Assembly: GCA_022614695.1 (NCBI GenBank)
Contig: JAKEIC010000304.1
Location: 1 to 51,299, forward strand
Length of the DNA stretch: 51,299 bases
From: Planctomycetales bacterium
GTDB taxonomy: Bacteria; Planctomycetota; JAKEIC01
Direction of reading: 5' to 3'
The notes under the pieces were generated by a model. It was not told the DNA's origin, did not search any database, and worked only from the letters and a program-made list of their open reading frames with translations. This document shows, piece after piece, positions 33,797 to 41,661 of the stretch. Positions within the stretch are counted from its first letter, which is position 1. Each line of letters starts with the position of its first letter. The translations under genes were made by a program, and so were the position numbers.

Positions 33797-34813
33797 TCAC
33801 CGCGCGAACGGCACGACCTTCTTGATCTCGACGGGCGGCGTGGCCCGGGATCGCTCGCCCGCGAAGTCGCGGCCCACCGGCCAGGCCTCGACCGGCGCCT
33901 TCCCGATCGCCTTCACGACGTCCATCCCTTTCGAGACTCTCCCGAACCCGGTGCAGGGAAACCCGGCCGTGTTGTCGTACTGGGGGAGCGGGGCAAGGCA
34001 GACGAAGAACTGGCACCCCGCCGAGTGGAGCGCCGAGCCGCGGGCCATCGAGATCGTCCCCGCGACGTGGCGGAGGTCGGAGAGCTCGGCCGGGACCGCA
34101 TAGCCGGGGCCGAACGTCCCGTCGCCGGTCTTGTCGCCGCCCTGGATGTAGGCCCCCTCGAGGATGCGGTGGACCACGGTCCCGTCGTACTTCCCCGCCG
34201 CCGCCAGCTCGAGGAAGTTGATCACCGTGTTGGGGGCCTTCTCCGGCTCGAGGTCCACCTCGAAGGAGCCCATCGTGGTCTCGACGCGGGCGCCGACCAC
34301 GCCCCGGCCCGGGGAAGCGACCGAGACTCCCACCTCGGCCGACTCGATCTTCCCCCCGGGCGCGGCGCGGCAGCCCTGGTAGATCACCTGGAGGGTCAGC
34401 TCCCCCGCCCGGACCATCGGGAGGGGGATGCGGGCCGAGAGCTTCTGGCCGGGCGGCAGCGGGCGGGCCCAGTCGGCGGGGAGCCCCGACTTGTAGCGAA
34501 GCACCAGGAAGGACTCCTGCCGCGGCGGCGGGGGCGTCGGCGGCGGCTTCCCCGGCTCGGGCTTCGGCGGGGGCACGGGCACGAGCCAGCCGACCTTCAC
34601 GTAGCAGGAGTCCACGTGCAGCTCGAGGGGAGCGCAGTCGAACGTCTTGTCCGCCGTCTCGTTCGCCAGAGTGACGTCGAGCGCGACGGGGGACCCGAGG
34701 GTCGCCTTCGCCGGGTCCACGGCGAGCCTGAGCGAGAGCCCGTCGCCGGCCTCCGCGGCGGTCGCTCCCGCGAGCGTGGCGAGAGCGGCGAGCGCGAGAG
34801 CGCACTCCCGCAT
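33797..34813 (-). CDS. Exported cyclophilin with N-terminal beta domain (copy 1)
   Basis: The 338-residue protein starts at ATG 34813 with a signal peptide (MRECALALAALATLAGATAAEA) and a beta domain like its neighbour (LGSPVALDVTLANETADKTF) interrupted by a Pro-rich segment (VPPPKPEPGKPPPTPPPP). The cyclophilin domain has EKAPNTVINFLELAAAGKYD, GAYIQGGDKTGDG (one changed position against the usual GGDP), SAGCQFFVCLAPLPQYDN and GFGRVSKGMDVV. The insert after CLAPLP is longer than in copy 2. Activity is likely but the altered GGDK should be noted. Four bases after the dehydrogenase stop. Confidence 0.88.
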   Translation of the reverse strand: MRECALALAALATLAGATAAEAGDGLSLRLAVDPAKATLGSPVALDVTLANETADKTFDCAPLELHVDSCYVKVGWLVPVPPPKPEPGKPPPTPPPPRQESFLVLRYKSGLPADWARPLPPGQKLSARIPLPMVRAGELTLQVIYQGCRAAPGGKIESAEVGVSVASPGRGVVGARVETTMGSFEVDLEPEKAPNTVINFLELAAAGKYDGTVVHRILEGAYIQGGDKTGDGTFGPGYAVPAELSDLRHVAGTISMARGSALHSAGCQFFVCLAPLPQYDNTAGFPCTGFGRVSKGMDVVKAIGKAPVEAWPVGRDFAGERSRATPPVEIKKVVPFAR

Positions 34814-34817
34814 CCCC

Positions 34818-35702
34818 CTACCCCGCCTTCTTCCCGTCCGCGCCCCACTCGTAGAACCCGTGCCCGGACTTCTTCCCGATCCGCCCGGCCAGCACGAGCC
34901 GCTTGAGGAGCGGCGGCGCCGCGAAGCGCGGGTCCTTGAACTCCCGGAACATGATCTCCGCGATGGCCAGCGACGTGTCGAGCCCCACGAAGTCGAGGAG
35001 AGTGAGCGGGCCCATCGGGTGGCCGCAGCCGAGCCGCATCGCCTCGTCAATGTCGTCGCGCGAGCCGACGCCCGCCTCGAGCGCGCGGATGGCGTCGAGG
35101 AGGTAGGGGACGAGAAGCCGGTTCACGATGAACCCCGGCGTGTCGGGGGCCGAGACGACGGTCTTCCCGAGCGATGCCGCGAATTCCCGCGAGCGGCGGA
35201 AGGCCTCGTCCGAGGTCTGGACCGCGCGGATCGCCTCGACCAGCGGCAGGACCGCGGCCGGGTTGAAGAAGTGGAGCCCGACCACCCGGTCGGGGCGACC
35301 GCTCGCGGCGGCGAGCTCCGTCACGTTCAGCGAGGAGGTGTTCGTCGCGAGGATCGCCCGCTCGGGCGCGATCCGGTGGAGCGCCGAGAAGAGCGACGCC
35401 TTCGCCGCGAGGTCCTCGACGATCGCCTCGATGACGAGGTCGGCCCCGCGCAGCTCCGCCAGGTCCGTGACGCCCCGCACGCGCGCCCGCGCCGCCTCCC
35501 GTTCCGCGGCCGCGGCCTTCCTCTTCGTCGCGGACCGGGCGAGCCCCTTCTCGACCGCTTCGAGCCCGGCGCGCAGCCGGTCGTCGTTCACCTCGCGGAC
35601 GACCACCGCGTAGCCGGACTCGGCCACGACCTGCGCGATCCCCGCACCCATCTGCCCGCAGCCGACGATCCCGACGGTCTCGATGCCCGCGGCCTTCGGC
35701 AC
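34818..35702 (-). CDS. 3-hydroxyacyl-CoA (3-hydroxybutyryl-CoA) dehydrogenase
   Basis: The 294-residue NAD-dependent enzyme begins GIVGCGQMGAGIAQVV (Rossmann site), has TNTSSL and the catalytic His144 in VGLHFFNPAAVLPLVE, and the C-terminal dimer domain signature RLGCGHPMGPLTLLDFVGLD. It converts 3-hydroxyacyl-CoA to 3-oxoacyl-CoA. Length matches the short monofunctional (Hbd) type. Start GTG 35702. First gene of the operon that continues with two exported cyclophilins, crotonase and thiolase. Confidence 0.94.
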   Translation of the reverse strand: MPKAAGIETVGIVGCGQMGAGIAQVVAESGYAVVVREVNDDRLRAGLEAVEKGLARSATKRKAAAAEREAARARVRGVTDLAELRGADLVIEAIVEDLAAKASLFSALHRIAPERAILATNTSSLNVTELAAASGRPDRVVGLHFFNPAAVLPLVEAIRAVQTSDEAFRRSREFAASLGKTVVSAPDTPGFIVNRLLVPYLLDAIRALEAGVGSRDDIDEAMRLGCGHPMGPLTLLDFVGLDTSLAIAEIMFREFKDPRFAAPPLLKRLVLAGRIGKKSGHGFYEWGADGKKAG

Positions 35703-35737
35703 GTGTCCCCCTCTCGTCCCGGCCGGTGCGCGGCCGC

Positions 35738-35765
35738 ATTCTAGTCCCCGGCGTCGGGCCGACAA
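35738..35765 (-). promoter_or_regulatory. Candidate promoter of the acyl-CoA operon
   Basis: Minus-strand TTGTCG (35765-35760), 16 bases, TAGAAT (35743-35738). The predicted start near 35731 gives a ~28-base leader to GTG 35702. Confidence 0.45.
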
Positions 35766-35858
35766 GGCAGGCGAGCCGGCACGGCGTTTGATAGGCTACC
35801 TACCCGATCTCGGGACCCTCGGGCCGAGGCGGGGAAGAGTCTCCCGCGGAGGACAGCC

Positions 35859-36689
35859 ATGGCGACAGGGTGGACTCGGGCGTGGGCGGGCCTCCTCGGC
35901 GGGGCGGCGCTGTGGTTCGCAGCGGCCGAGGCCTCCGCGGTGGAGCCGGGGCCTCTCCGGCGGGCCCTCGAGGAACCGGCCCCCGCCGCGGCGGCCGTCC
36001 CCGAGGGCAAGCTCGCCTTCGAGGCCGAGGTGGGCCTGCTCCGGAGCACGATCAACGGCGTGGCCTTCCGGCACGTGGCCCGCTACGACGAGTTTTTCCA
36101 TGACGGATCGGGCATCTCGCTCGCGGGCCGGCTGCACCTGGTGAAGTCGAAGGAGGGGATCCCGTCGTCGTCGTGGGGCCTCCTGCTAAAGCTCGAGTCC
36201 GTCCTCTTCCCGGGTAAGACCAACCGGACGGCCACCGGCGACGTCTGGGACCCCGAGGACTTCAGGATGAACAAGGCCTACCTGGGGCTGCACATGCGCT
36301 GGCTGCTCGGGAAGGGGTTCTTCCTCACCCCCGAGGCGGCGATCGGGTACGCCTGGCTCGACGGCGTGGACGCCACCCTCTACGCGAGCGACGGGACGAG
36401 CACGCGAGGGCCCCTCTACTCCTCCACCGTCACCCTCGGGATAGAGGCCGCGGCGGCGCTCGGCTGGGAGTCGAAGCAGGGGATCGGGGTCCGCCTCTTC
36501 GGCGGCTGGTGGGCCTCGGCCGGCCCGGAGGCCGCGCCGCCCGCGTTCCGGGGCGCATCGTCCGACCCGCGCCCGCTGGACGGCTGGTTCGTCGGATTCG
36601 CGTTCTCGTACCGGTTCAAGACGAAGCCGGCGGACGCCGCCGACGAAGAGGACGTGAAGCCTTCGCGGAGGCGAGCCCACGAGGGGTAG
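35859..36689 (+). CDS. Outer-membrane beta-barrel-like exported protein
   Basis: The 276-residue protein has a signal peptide (MATGWTRAWAGLLGGAALWFAAAEASA) and alternating amphipathic strands with aromatic ends (AFEAEVGLLRSTINGVAF, GISLAGRLHLV, SSWGLLLKLESVLF, KAYLGLHMRWLLG, GWFVGFAFSYRFK). The late strand ending in Tyr-x-Phe-Lys is like small outer-membrane barrels but is followed by ~20 basic residues. No specific family. ATG follows GGAGG. An extended -10 TGATAGGCT lies at 35789-35797. Confidence 0.7.
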   Translation: MATGWTRAWAGLLGGAALWFAAAEASAVEPGPLRRALEEPAPAAAAVPEGKLAFEAEVGLLRSTINGVAFRHVARYDEFFHDGSGISLAGRLHLVKSKEGIPSSSWGLLLKLESVLFPGKTNRTATGDVWDPEDFRMNKAYLGLHMRWLLGKGFFLTPEAAIGYAWLDGVDATLYASDGTSTRGPLYSSTVTLGIEAAAALGWESKQGIGVRLFGGWWASAGPEAAPPAFRGASSDPRPLDGWFVGFAFSYRFKTKPADAADEEDVKPSRRRAHEG

Positions 36690-36765
36690 CCCGGCCCTTC
36701 GGGTCGCTCGGGCCGTCGCAGTCGGGGACGTCGCGTTCGGGCTCTTCTGGGCCGCCCTCGACGGA

Positions 36766-37245
36766 GTGCTCCTTGCGAAGGGGTTCCCCTGGGCCGGGGG
36801 AGCCGGCTTCTGGACGCTCCTCCCCGCTCTCGCCGCCGCGAACTTCGCGGGCCTCGCGGTCGTCCTCGGGGCCGGGATCGCCGCCGACCGGCGGCGCGCG
36901 CGGGGCGATCCGGGAATCCTCCGCGCGTTCCGGATCGCCGCGGCGGGCGGCGCCGTGGCCGGAGCGGCCGGCCTCGCGATGCTCTGGCCGAGGCTCGACG
37001 ACCTCTTCTTCTCGCCCGGCGGCCTCTGGACCGGCTCTCCGCAGCGGTGGAACTTCCTCCCCGCCGGCGTCGCGTTCGGGCTGATGCCCCTGCTCGTCGG
37101 CGCGGTGAACGTCTTCGTCTCGCTCGCGTGGAGGGCGGAGTTCGTGGCCCTGCCAGGGGAGAATCTGCCCGCCGCGGGGGATCCGATCAGCAACGGCCAA
37201 ACAGGTCCGGAGGCGCGAGACCCGCGGCCGAGTTCAAGGGTGTAG
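36766..37245 (+). CDS. Small membrane protein, start codon uncertain
   Basis: From GTG 36766 the 159-residue product has three hydrophobic helices (FWTLLPALAAANFAGLAVVL, AAAGGAVAGAAGLAMLW, GVAFGLMPLLVGAVNVFVSL). Coding-like hydrophobic residues continue upstream in the same frame (AVAVGDVAFGLFWAALDG), back to the preceding gene, without any ATG/GTG/TTG, so the first helix may start at an unusual codon or after a frameshift. No family recognised. Its last 12 bases overlap the convergent DUF4375 gene. Confidence 0.55.
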   Translation: MLLAKGFPWAGGAGFWTLLPALAAANFAGLAVVLGAGIAADRRRARGDPGILRAFRIAAAGGAVAGAAGLAMLWPRLDDLFFSPGGLWTGSPQRWNFLPAGVAFGLMPLLVGAVNVFVSLAWRAEFVALPGENLPAAGDPISNGQTGPEARDPRPSSRV

Positions 37246-37758
37246 GAACTGGTCCGGGTGCGCTCGGATGTAGCGAACACAAGCGGACCGGACCTCTGCC
37301 TCGAGCTCGTAGTACTTGCGATCGAGAGCCTCGAATGGATTGTCCCGGTAGGTTGCCATGAACGCCTCCATCGTCCCCTGCCGACGGGCATCTTCGAGGA
37401 TCGGAGCCCGAGCGACGAGAAGTCGAAGCGCGTCGCGCATGAGCACTGCGACATTGGGAAGTCCGAAGAACTCGAACGCAGCCGGAGCGCCCAGGCCGAG
37501 CTGACCTGAGGAGTTGAAGAAGAATTGGTTGAATCCACCGTTCCCCAGTTCCCCGTCAACGATCGCCACAACGAGGTACGCTTGGAGGCCTTCCGGGAGC
37601 TCGCGAAACTTCGGGTTCTCGTAGGAGAGATCGTCACCGACCTGAGCGAGGGCGTAGGAAGTGAGCGAGTACTCGAGAGTCTCGTCCGGCAGCTCTGTCA
37701 GTAGGGCGCGCGTGATTCGCTCTGGCGTCGGAGGGCGCGGCGTGATCTTGAACTCCAT
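37234..37758 (-). CDS. DUF4375 (DMP19-like) protein
   Basis: The 174-residue protein has the DUF4375 core: LPEGLQAYLVVAIVDGELGN followed by GGFNQFFFNSSGQL, then a helical region with APAAFEFFGLPNVA. In DMP19 this fold mimics DNA and binds histone-like or regulatory proteins; for this protein the role is not known. The C-terminus is YIRAHPDQFLHP. ATG 37758 follows GGAGAGCACC. It is 44 bases after the exported HExxH gene and probably the last gene of that transcript. Confidence 0.82.
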   Translation of the reverse strand: MEFKITPRPPTPERITRALLTELPDETLEYSLTSYALAQVGDDLSYENPKFRELPEGLQAYLVVAIVDGELGNGGFNQFFFNSSGQLGLGAPAAFEFFGLPNVAVLMRDALRLLVARAPILEDARRQGTMEAFMATYRDNPFEALDRKYYELEAEVRSACVRYIRAHPDQFLHP

Positions 37759-37802
37759 GGTGCTCTCCAGGGCCGCGGCTGACCTCCCGGCTGCCCGTCT
37801 GC

Positions 37803-38972
37803 CTACTTCTGCGCCAGGCAGAAGGCCTTCCACTCCGTCTCCAGCGTCGCGAGAGGCGCGTCGTAGACCTTCTCGAGGATCGCCTTCGCCTCGCCCGGCC
37901 TCGGGTGGACGTTCCGGAGCGCGTCCACGAGGGCGGCGAACTTCTCCTTCCGCGGGCCCTCGAAGAGGTAGTGGAAGAGGCTGCCGGCCTGGGCGTAGTT
38001 CCGGTCGGCCTTCGGGGGCGTGAGCAGGACCGGGATGTCGAGGAACTGCGCGAGGGGCGCGATGTCGCCGATCTTCACGTTGCTCTTGAAGGCCTTGGCC
38101 GCGCTCCCGCCGCGGGGCCCGCCCGGGTACCAGTTCTCCGAGTAGACCGCCCAGCCTTCCTGGAACCAGGAGCCGCCGCCCCCGCACTTCCCGAGGGCGT
38201 GGACGAGCTGGTGGGTCGCCTCGTGGACGACCACCGCGGCCTCCGGCGCCTGGTAGTAGGTCGCGTAGAAGGCGGCGCACCCCACCCCGGCCGAGTTCTT
38301 GGCGGTCGGGGGGTCCATCCCCTCGCGGACCATGAAGGCGACGTAGTCGTCGCGCTTCATGAAGACGAAGGCGAGGAGCGGCTCGGAGCGGGGCGTGAAG
38401 CCGAAGTGCTTCGTGACGAGGTCGTGGATCTTCTCGAGGGCCAGCTTGAACTTCTCGCCCGCCGCCTTCGAGTCGCTGTAGACGAGGTAGTGGGCCGTCT
38501 TGATCGTCGCGGCGGCCTTGGCCCGGTCGGCGAACACGCGCTTCACGGTCTCCTCGGGGCTCTCCTCGCACGAGGCGTCCCCGCGCGAGCCCCGCACCAG
38601 CCGGATGTCGTCCCACTCGATCGAGGCCCCCTGGGGGTCCCCCTGCACGGCGACGCAGAGCACCTCGACGTCGGACCACTTGCAGGGTCCGACCGCCTGG
38701 AACCGGTGGAGCGGGATCCGCACCGCCTCCCACGCCTTCCCCTTGAGCGGGACCTCGGTGATGAAGTTCCTCCCGCCGTAGGCGGTGTTCGAGGGGAGCC
38801 AGACGCTCAGGCCCAGGAGGTCCCGGGCCGCCGTCGCGCGGACGCGGAAGGCGAGGGCCGCGAACGTCCTCCAGTCCTTCGGGATCTCGGAGAAGTAGAG
38901 CTTCGAGCCGGAGCCGATCCCCGACCAGCGGCCCACCCACTCGCCCTCGGGCGCCGGCCCCTCGGGCTTCAC
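37803..38972 (-). CDS. Exported HExxH (DUF1570-like) protein; true N-terminus upstream without a normal start codon
   Basis: The 389 residues from GTG 38972 include an N-terminal carbohydrate-binding-like beta domain (WSDVEVLCVAVQGDPQGASIEWDDIRLV, split here: SIEWDDIRLV) and a helical metallopeptidase-like domain with HEATHQLVHALG and WFQEGWAVYSE. It resembles DUF1570-type proteins. Reading the same frame upstream of 38972 gives a convincing signal peptide (TVLALAAATALGPGALAQ) and linker (VVLADFEAEGPVRGLQGS) back to about 39146, but no ATG, GTG or TTG occurs there; only CTG 39110. The missing start lies in a hexamer-type sequence that touches the cytochrome stop. The real product is therefore about 50 residues longer. 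Confidence 0.8.
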   Translation of the reverse strand: MKPEGPAPEGEWVGRWSGIGSGSKLYFSEIPKDWRTFAALAFRVRATAARDLLGLSVWLPSNTAYGGRNFITEVPLKGKAWEAVRIPLHRFQAVGPCKWSDVEVLCVAVQGDPQGASIEWDDIRLVRGSRGDASCEESPEETVKRVFADRAKAAATIKTAHYLVYSDSKAAGEKFKLALEKIHDLVTKHFGFTPRSEPLLAFVFMKRDDYVAFMVREGMDPPTAKNSAGVGCAAFYATYYQAPEAAVVVHEATHQLVHALGKCGGGGSWFQEGWAVYSENWYPGGPRGGSAAKAFKSNVKIGDIAPLAQFLDIPVLLTPPKADRNYAQAGSLFHYLFEGPRKEKFAALVDALRNVHPRPGEAKAILEKVYDAPLATLETEWKAFCLAQK

Positions 38973-39122
38973 GCGCTCGAGGGAGCCCTGGAGCCCGCGG
39001 ACCGGCCCTTCCGCCTCGAAGTCGGCGAGGACGACGTCGCCGGTCTCGGCCGGGGGCTTGTCCTGGGCGAGGGCGCCGGGACCGAGGGCGGTCGCGGCCG
39101 CGAGGGCCAGGACGGTCCTCGC

Positions 39123-39150
39123 GGTCGTGCTCGGGCTCGTCCTCGTGTTA
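39123..39150. repeat. Hexamer-type run between cytochrome and HExxH genes
   Basis: Plus strand gtcgtgctcgggctcgtcct then cgtgtt, a degenerate CTCGTG array. It overlaps the expected start region of the HExxH gene and the stop of the cytochrome gene. Confidence 0.5.
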
Positions 39151-40128
39151 GTACTCCTTCTCCCCGACCGCCATCCTCTGCCACTCGATCTCCGGGTCGT
39201 CCTTGTCCCAGAGCTGCCAGAGCGTCGCGCGGATGGTCCCCTTGGCGGGGACGAGGTCCACTTCCACGCTTCGGGTCCCCTTCGGAGCGATCCTCTGGTC
39301 GAAGCCCCAGGACTCGGTGCCGGAGAGGCCGATCTTCCCTTCCCCTGGCACCACCTCGAACACGAGCTTCAGCACCCGGTCGCCGGCGGCAGGGATCGAG
39401 TGGCCGCAGTCGTGGTTCTGGACCGTGATCGTCGCCTTCCGCCCCGAGACCGCCACCTCGACCCGCGCCGCGCGCCTGAGCATCGCCCCGTCGTGCGAGC
39501 CGGCGAAGGTGTGCTTGCGGCCCGTGCGCACGGGGTACTTCACCTTCCCGAGCGGGTCGTTCGCGATGGGGCGCTTCGTTTCGGGCATGTGGCAGCTCTG
39601 GCACGAGGTGCCCTTCTTGAAGAACTCCCCTTCCTTGTACGTTCGCACCTGGTTGTGGACCTTCTCGGCCTCCTGCCCGTGGCAGGTCGCGCACAGCTCG
39701 TAGGTCCGGAACTCCTTCACCTCGGCGCAGTAGTGCCCCGAGGAGTCGGTCTCCTTGGCCGTGAAGGGGCCCGCGTAGACGTTTTCCTTCTTGTGGCACG
39801 TCTCGCAGGTGACGCCCTCGGTGCGGAGCTTCGAGCGGAGCGTCGGATAGCCCCCGACGCCCGCCTCGAGGATCGGGTTCGGCGCGTGGCAGGGCTTGCA
39901 GGAGTCGGGGTCCTCGGCCTTCTTCATCGCCTCCTGGAACCGCGGGTCGGTCCAGGCCTTCGAGTGCTGGCTCTTCTGCCACTCGGCGTAGATCTCGGCG
40001 TGGCAGTCGCGGCACTTCTCGGCCTTCACCTGGGCGTGAGCGGCGGGAGGGCCGGGAGGGGACCCCGGAAGGAGTGAGGCGACCCCGGCGCCGGTCGCGA
40101 GGAAGAGGAGGAGGAAGCCGCGGCGCAC
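39148..40128 (-). CDS. Periplasmic five-haem cytochrome c
   Basis: The 326-residue protein has a signal peptide (GFLLLFLATGAGVASLLPGS) and five CxxCH haem sites: CRDCH, CKPCH, CETCH, CATCH and CQSCH. The order and the C-terminal beta domain (HDCGHSIPAAGDRVLKLVFEV) resemble cytochrome c554/c'-type multihaem proteins that shuttle electrons in the periplasm. Partner oxidoreductase is not encoded here. Start GTG 40128. It ends with TAA at 39148 next to a hexamer run where the following gene should start. Confidence 0.9.
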   Translation of the reverse strand: MRRGFLLLFLATGAGVASLLPGSPPGPPAAHAQVKAEKCRDCHAEIYAEWQKSQHSKAWTDPRFQEAMKKAEDPDSCKPCHAPNPILEAGVGGYPTLRSKLRTEGVTCETCHKKENVYAGPFTAKETDSSGHYCAEVKEFRTYELCATCHGQEAEKVHNQVRTYKEGEFFKKGTSCQSCHMPETKRPIANDPLGKVKYPVRTGRKHTFAGSHDGAMLRRAARVEVAVSGRKATITVQNHDCGHSIPAAGDRVLKLVFEVVPGEGKIGLSGTESWGFDQRIAPKGTRSVEVDLVPAKGTIRATLWQLWDKDDPEIEWQRMAVGEKEY

Positions 40129-40141
40129 GACCGGGAGGATA

Positions 40142-40564
40142 CTAACTCGCGCCGCCCTCCCCCGGGACCCACGGGCCGGGGGGCGCGGTGCCCGTGGGCG
40201 GCTCGGCCGTCGAGTCGAGCACGGTCCCGAACCGGACCTCGGTCAGGAGCCCATAGTCGGGGTCCTCGTAGAGGGTCACGGCGCGGCCGTTCGAGTCCAC
40301 GAGCCGGGCCGAGGGGACGCTCCGGGCGGCGCGGTGGAGGTTTTCCAGGACGAGGTGGCGGTCGGAAGTCGCCCCGTTCTCGTGGACGACCCTCAGGATC
40401 GCGAGCTGGTCCTCGTAGGCGGCGAGGTCCACGTCGTCGAGGCTCGCGAAGCTCTGCGCCGAACGGGTCCGGACGGCCGCGACGAGGGCGCGGATCTGGC
40501 GCTGCTCGTCCGAGCTGAGGGGCCGCCCCGGCCGCCGCCGTTTTGTCCGCGCGTCTCGGGCCAT
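40142..40564 (-). CDS. Small hypothetical protein
   Basis: The 140-residue protein starts at ATG 40564 (MARDARTKRRRPGRPLSSDE), with a basic N-terminus, a helical middle (AYEDQLAILRVVHENGATS) and a beta-rich end (GRAVTLYEDPDYGLLTEVRF), then a disordered Pro/Gly tail. I recognise no domain. It is 13 bases upstream of the cytochrome gene, so the two are probably co-transcribed. No signal peptide. Confidence 0.55.
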   Translation of the reverse strand: MARDARTKRRRPGRPLSSDEQRQIRALVAAVRTRSAQSFASLDDVDLAAYEDQLAILRVVHENGATSDRHLVLENLHRAARSVPSARLVDSNGRAVTLYEDPDYGLLTEVRFGTVLDSTAEPPTGTAPPGPWVPGEGGAS

Positions 40565-40639
40565 GGGGACGCGTCCTGGAGACGGGGGGGAATGGTCGCC
40601 CACGCGCCGCCGCGCGTCAACGGCCCGGCCGACGGCCGG

Positions 40640-41617
40640 TCACGCGAGCGGCAGCTCGGTCGTCGCGCGGGAGAGCTGGTCGTGCCACTCTTGGACCCGT
40701 CTCGCGTCGGGGTGGGTGACCCCGCTCCCGAGCGCCTCGACGAACCGGCACGCGGCGTGGCCTCGGGCGGCGGCCTCGTACTTCTCGACCCACGCGCGGC
40801 GCTCGGCCATGCGCTCCGGCGCGACCGGCCAGACCCCCGGCCGCGGCCGCAGGTGATCGGCGAGCCCGATCCGCCAGGGATTGGCGCTCACGCGCGCGCG
40901 GAAGCACTGCTGGTTCAGGCACATCGCGGCGTAGAGCCGGTCCACGCCGAGCGCCTGGAAGCACTCCCGGACCTCGGGATCGTCCGGGCGGAATGTCCTG
41001 TGGGTCGCCAGGAGCCGCAGGCCCGCGGGCGTGCGGTAGAGGCGGAAGGCCCAGTCCCGGTTCCGGTCGAGGAAGGCCGCGATGCGACCCTGCGCAACGA
41101 GCTCCGGTCCACCGTGAGTGCGCTGATACATCCGGTGGAAGCTGTGCGCCAGCCCGCGCACGGTGAAGAGTGCGACCAACACGACGGCGAATCCGGCCCC
41201 GATCGAGCGCGTGAACCACCCAGTCGCCCCGGCGGCGAGGAGGTAGCTCGCGAAGAGGAGCAGGTAGAGGCGTCCGCCCGGCCCCGTCGGGAAGTCAATG
41301 TCCGCGAAGAGCACGTTCGGGGTGTTCAGGCACCGCGCGCCGTAAGAATTCCGGGTGACGAGGGCGTCCCCGAGCCTCTCCACGATCTCCTCTCGGATCG
41401 GCACGCCCTCGCCGACGTTGTAGGGGCGCTTGCGCTCCTTCCGCGGGAGTCTCTCGCCCGCGAGGATCCTCTTGAGCGCCTCCTCCGCGCGCACGGAGGC
41501 CTTGGCCTCCGCGTCGGCCAGGCTCGCGTCGGACCAGCCGAAGCGCCGGACCGTGGTCTGCCGCCGCCCCTCCCGATGCTCCGCCCGTCCCTCGGCCCAG
41601 AACTGCGGGACGATCAT
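40640..41617 (-). CDS. Conserved hypothetical membrane protein
   Basis: The 325-residue protein begins MIVPQFWAEGRAEHREG and contains RRFGWSDASLADAEAKA, KRPYNVGEGVPIREEIVERL and NSYGARCLNTPNVLFADIDF. I recall these motifs from uncharacterised proteins of other bacteria. One or two membrane helices lie at about residues 140-175 (LYLLLFASYLLAAGATGWFT). The C-terminal half has RLYRTPAGLRLLATHRTF, slightly primase-like, but there is no proven function. Start ATG 41617 lies in a short divergent gap. Confidence 0.7.
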   Translation of the reverse strand: MIVPQFWAEGRAEHREGRRQTTVRRFGWSDASLADAEAKASVRAEEALKRILAGERLPRKERKRPYNVGEGVPIREEIVERLGDALVTRNSYGARCLNTPNVLFADIDFPTGPGGRLYLLLFASYLLAAGATGWFTRSIGAGFAVVLVALFTVRGLAHSFHRMYQRTHGGPELVAQGRIAAFLDRNRDWAFRLYRTPAGLRLLATHRTFRPDDPEVRECFQALGVDRLYAAMCLNQQCFRARVSANPWRIGLADHLRPRPGVWPVAPERMAERRAWVEKYEAAARGHAACRFVEALGSGVTHPDARRVQEWHDQLSRATTELPLA

Positions 41618-41620
41618 CCC

Positions 41621-41649
41621 TCGACATCCTACCCCGCAGTCGCTAGGAT
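41621..41649 (+). promoter_or_regulatory. Candidate promoter of the kdsB-pyrG-thiI operon
   Basis: TCGACA (41621-41626), 17 bases, TAGGAT (41644-41649). The start near 41656 would leave only ~6 bases before GTG 41662. On the other strand a TAGGAT at 41631-41626 faces the divergent gene. Confidence 0.45.
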
Positions 41650-41661
41650 TCCCGGCCCGGA

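Noticed and set aside
37234..38940. 568-codon minus frame joining DUF4375 to an upstream extension
   Set aside because: The extension is out of frame with the HExxH gene that clearly occupies 37803-38972; DUF4375 begins at ATG 37758.
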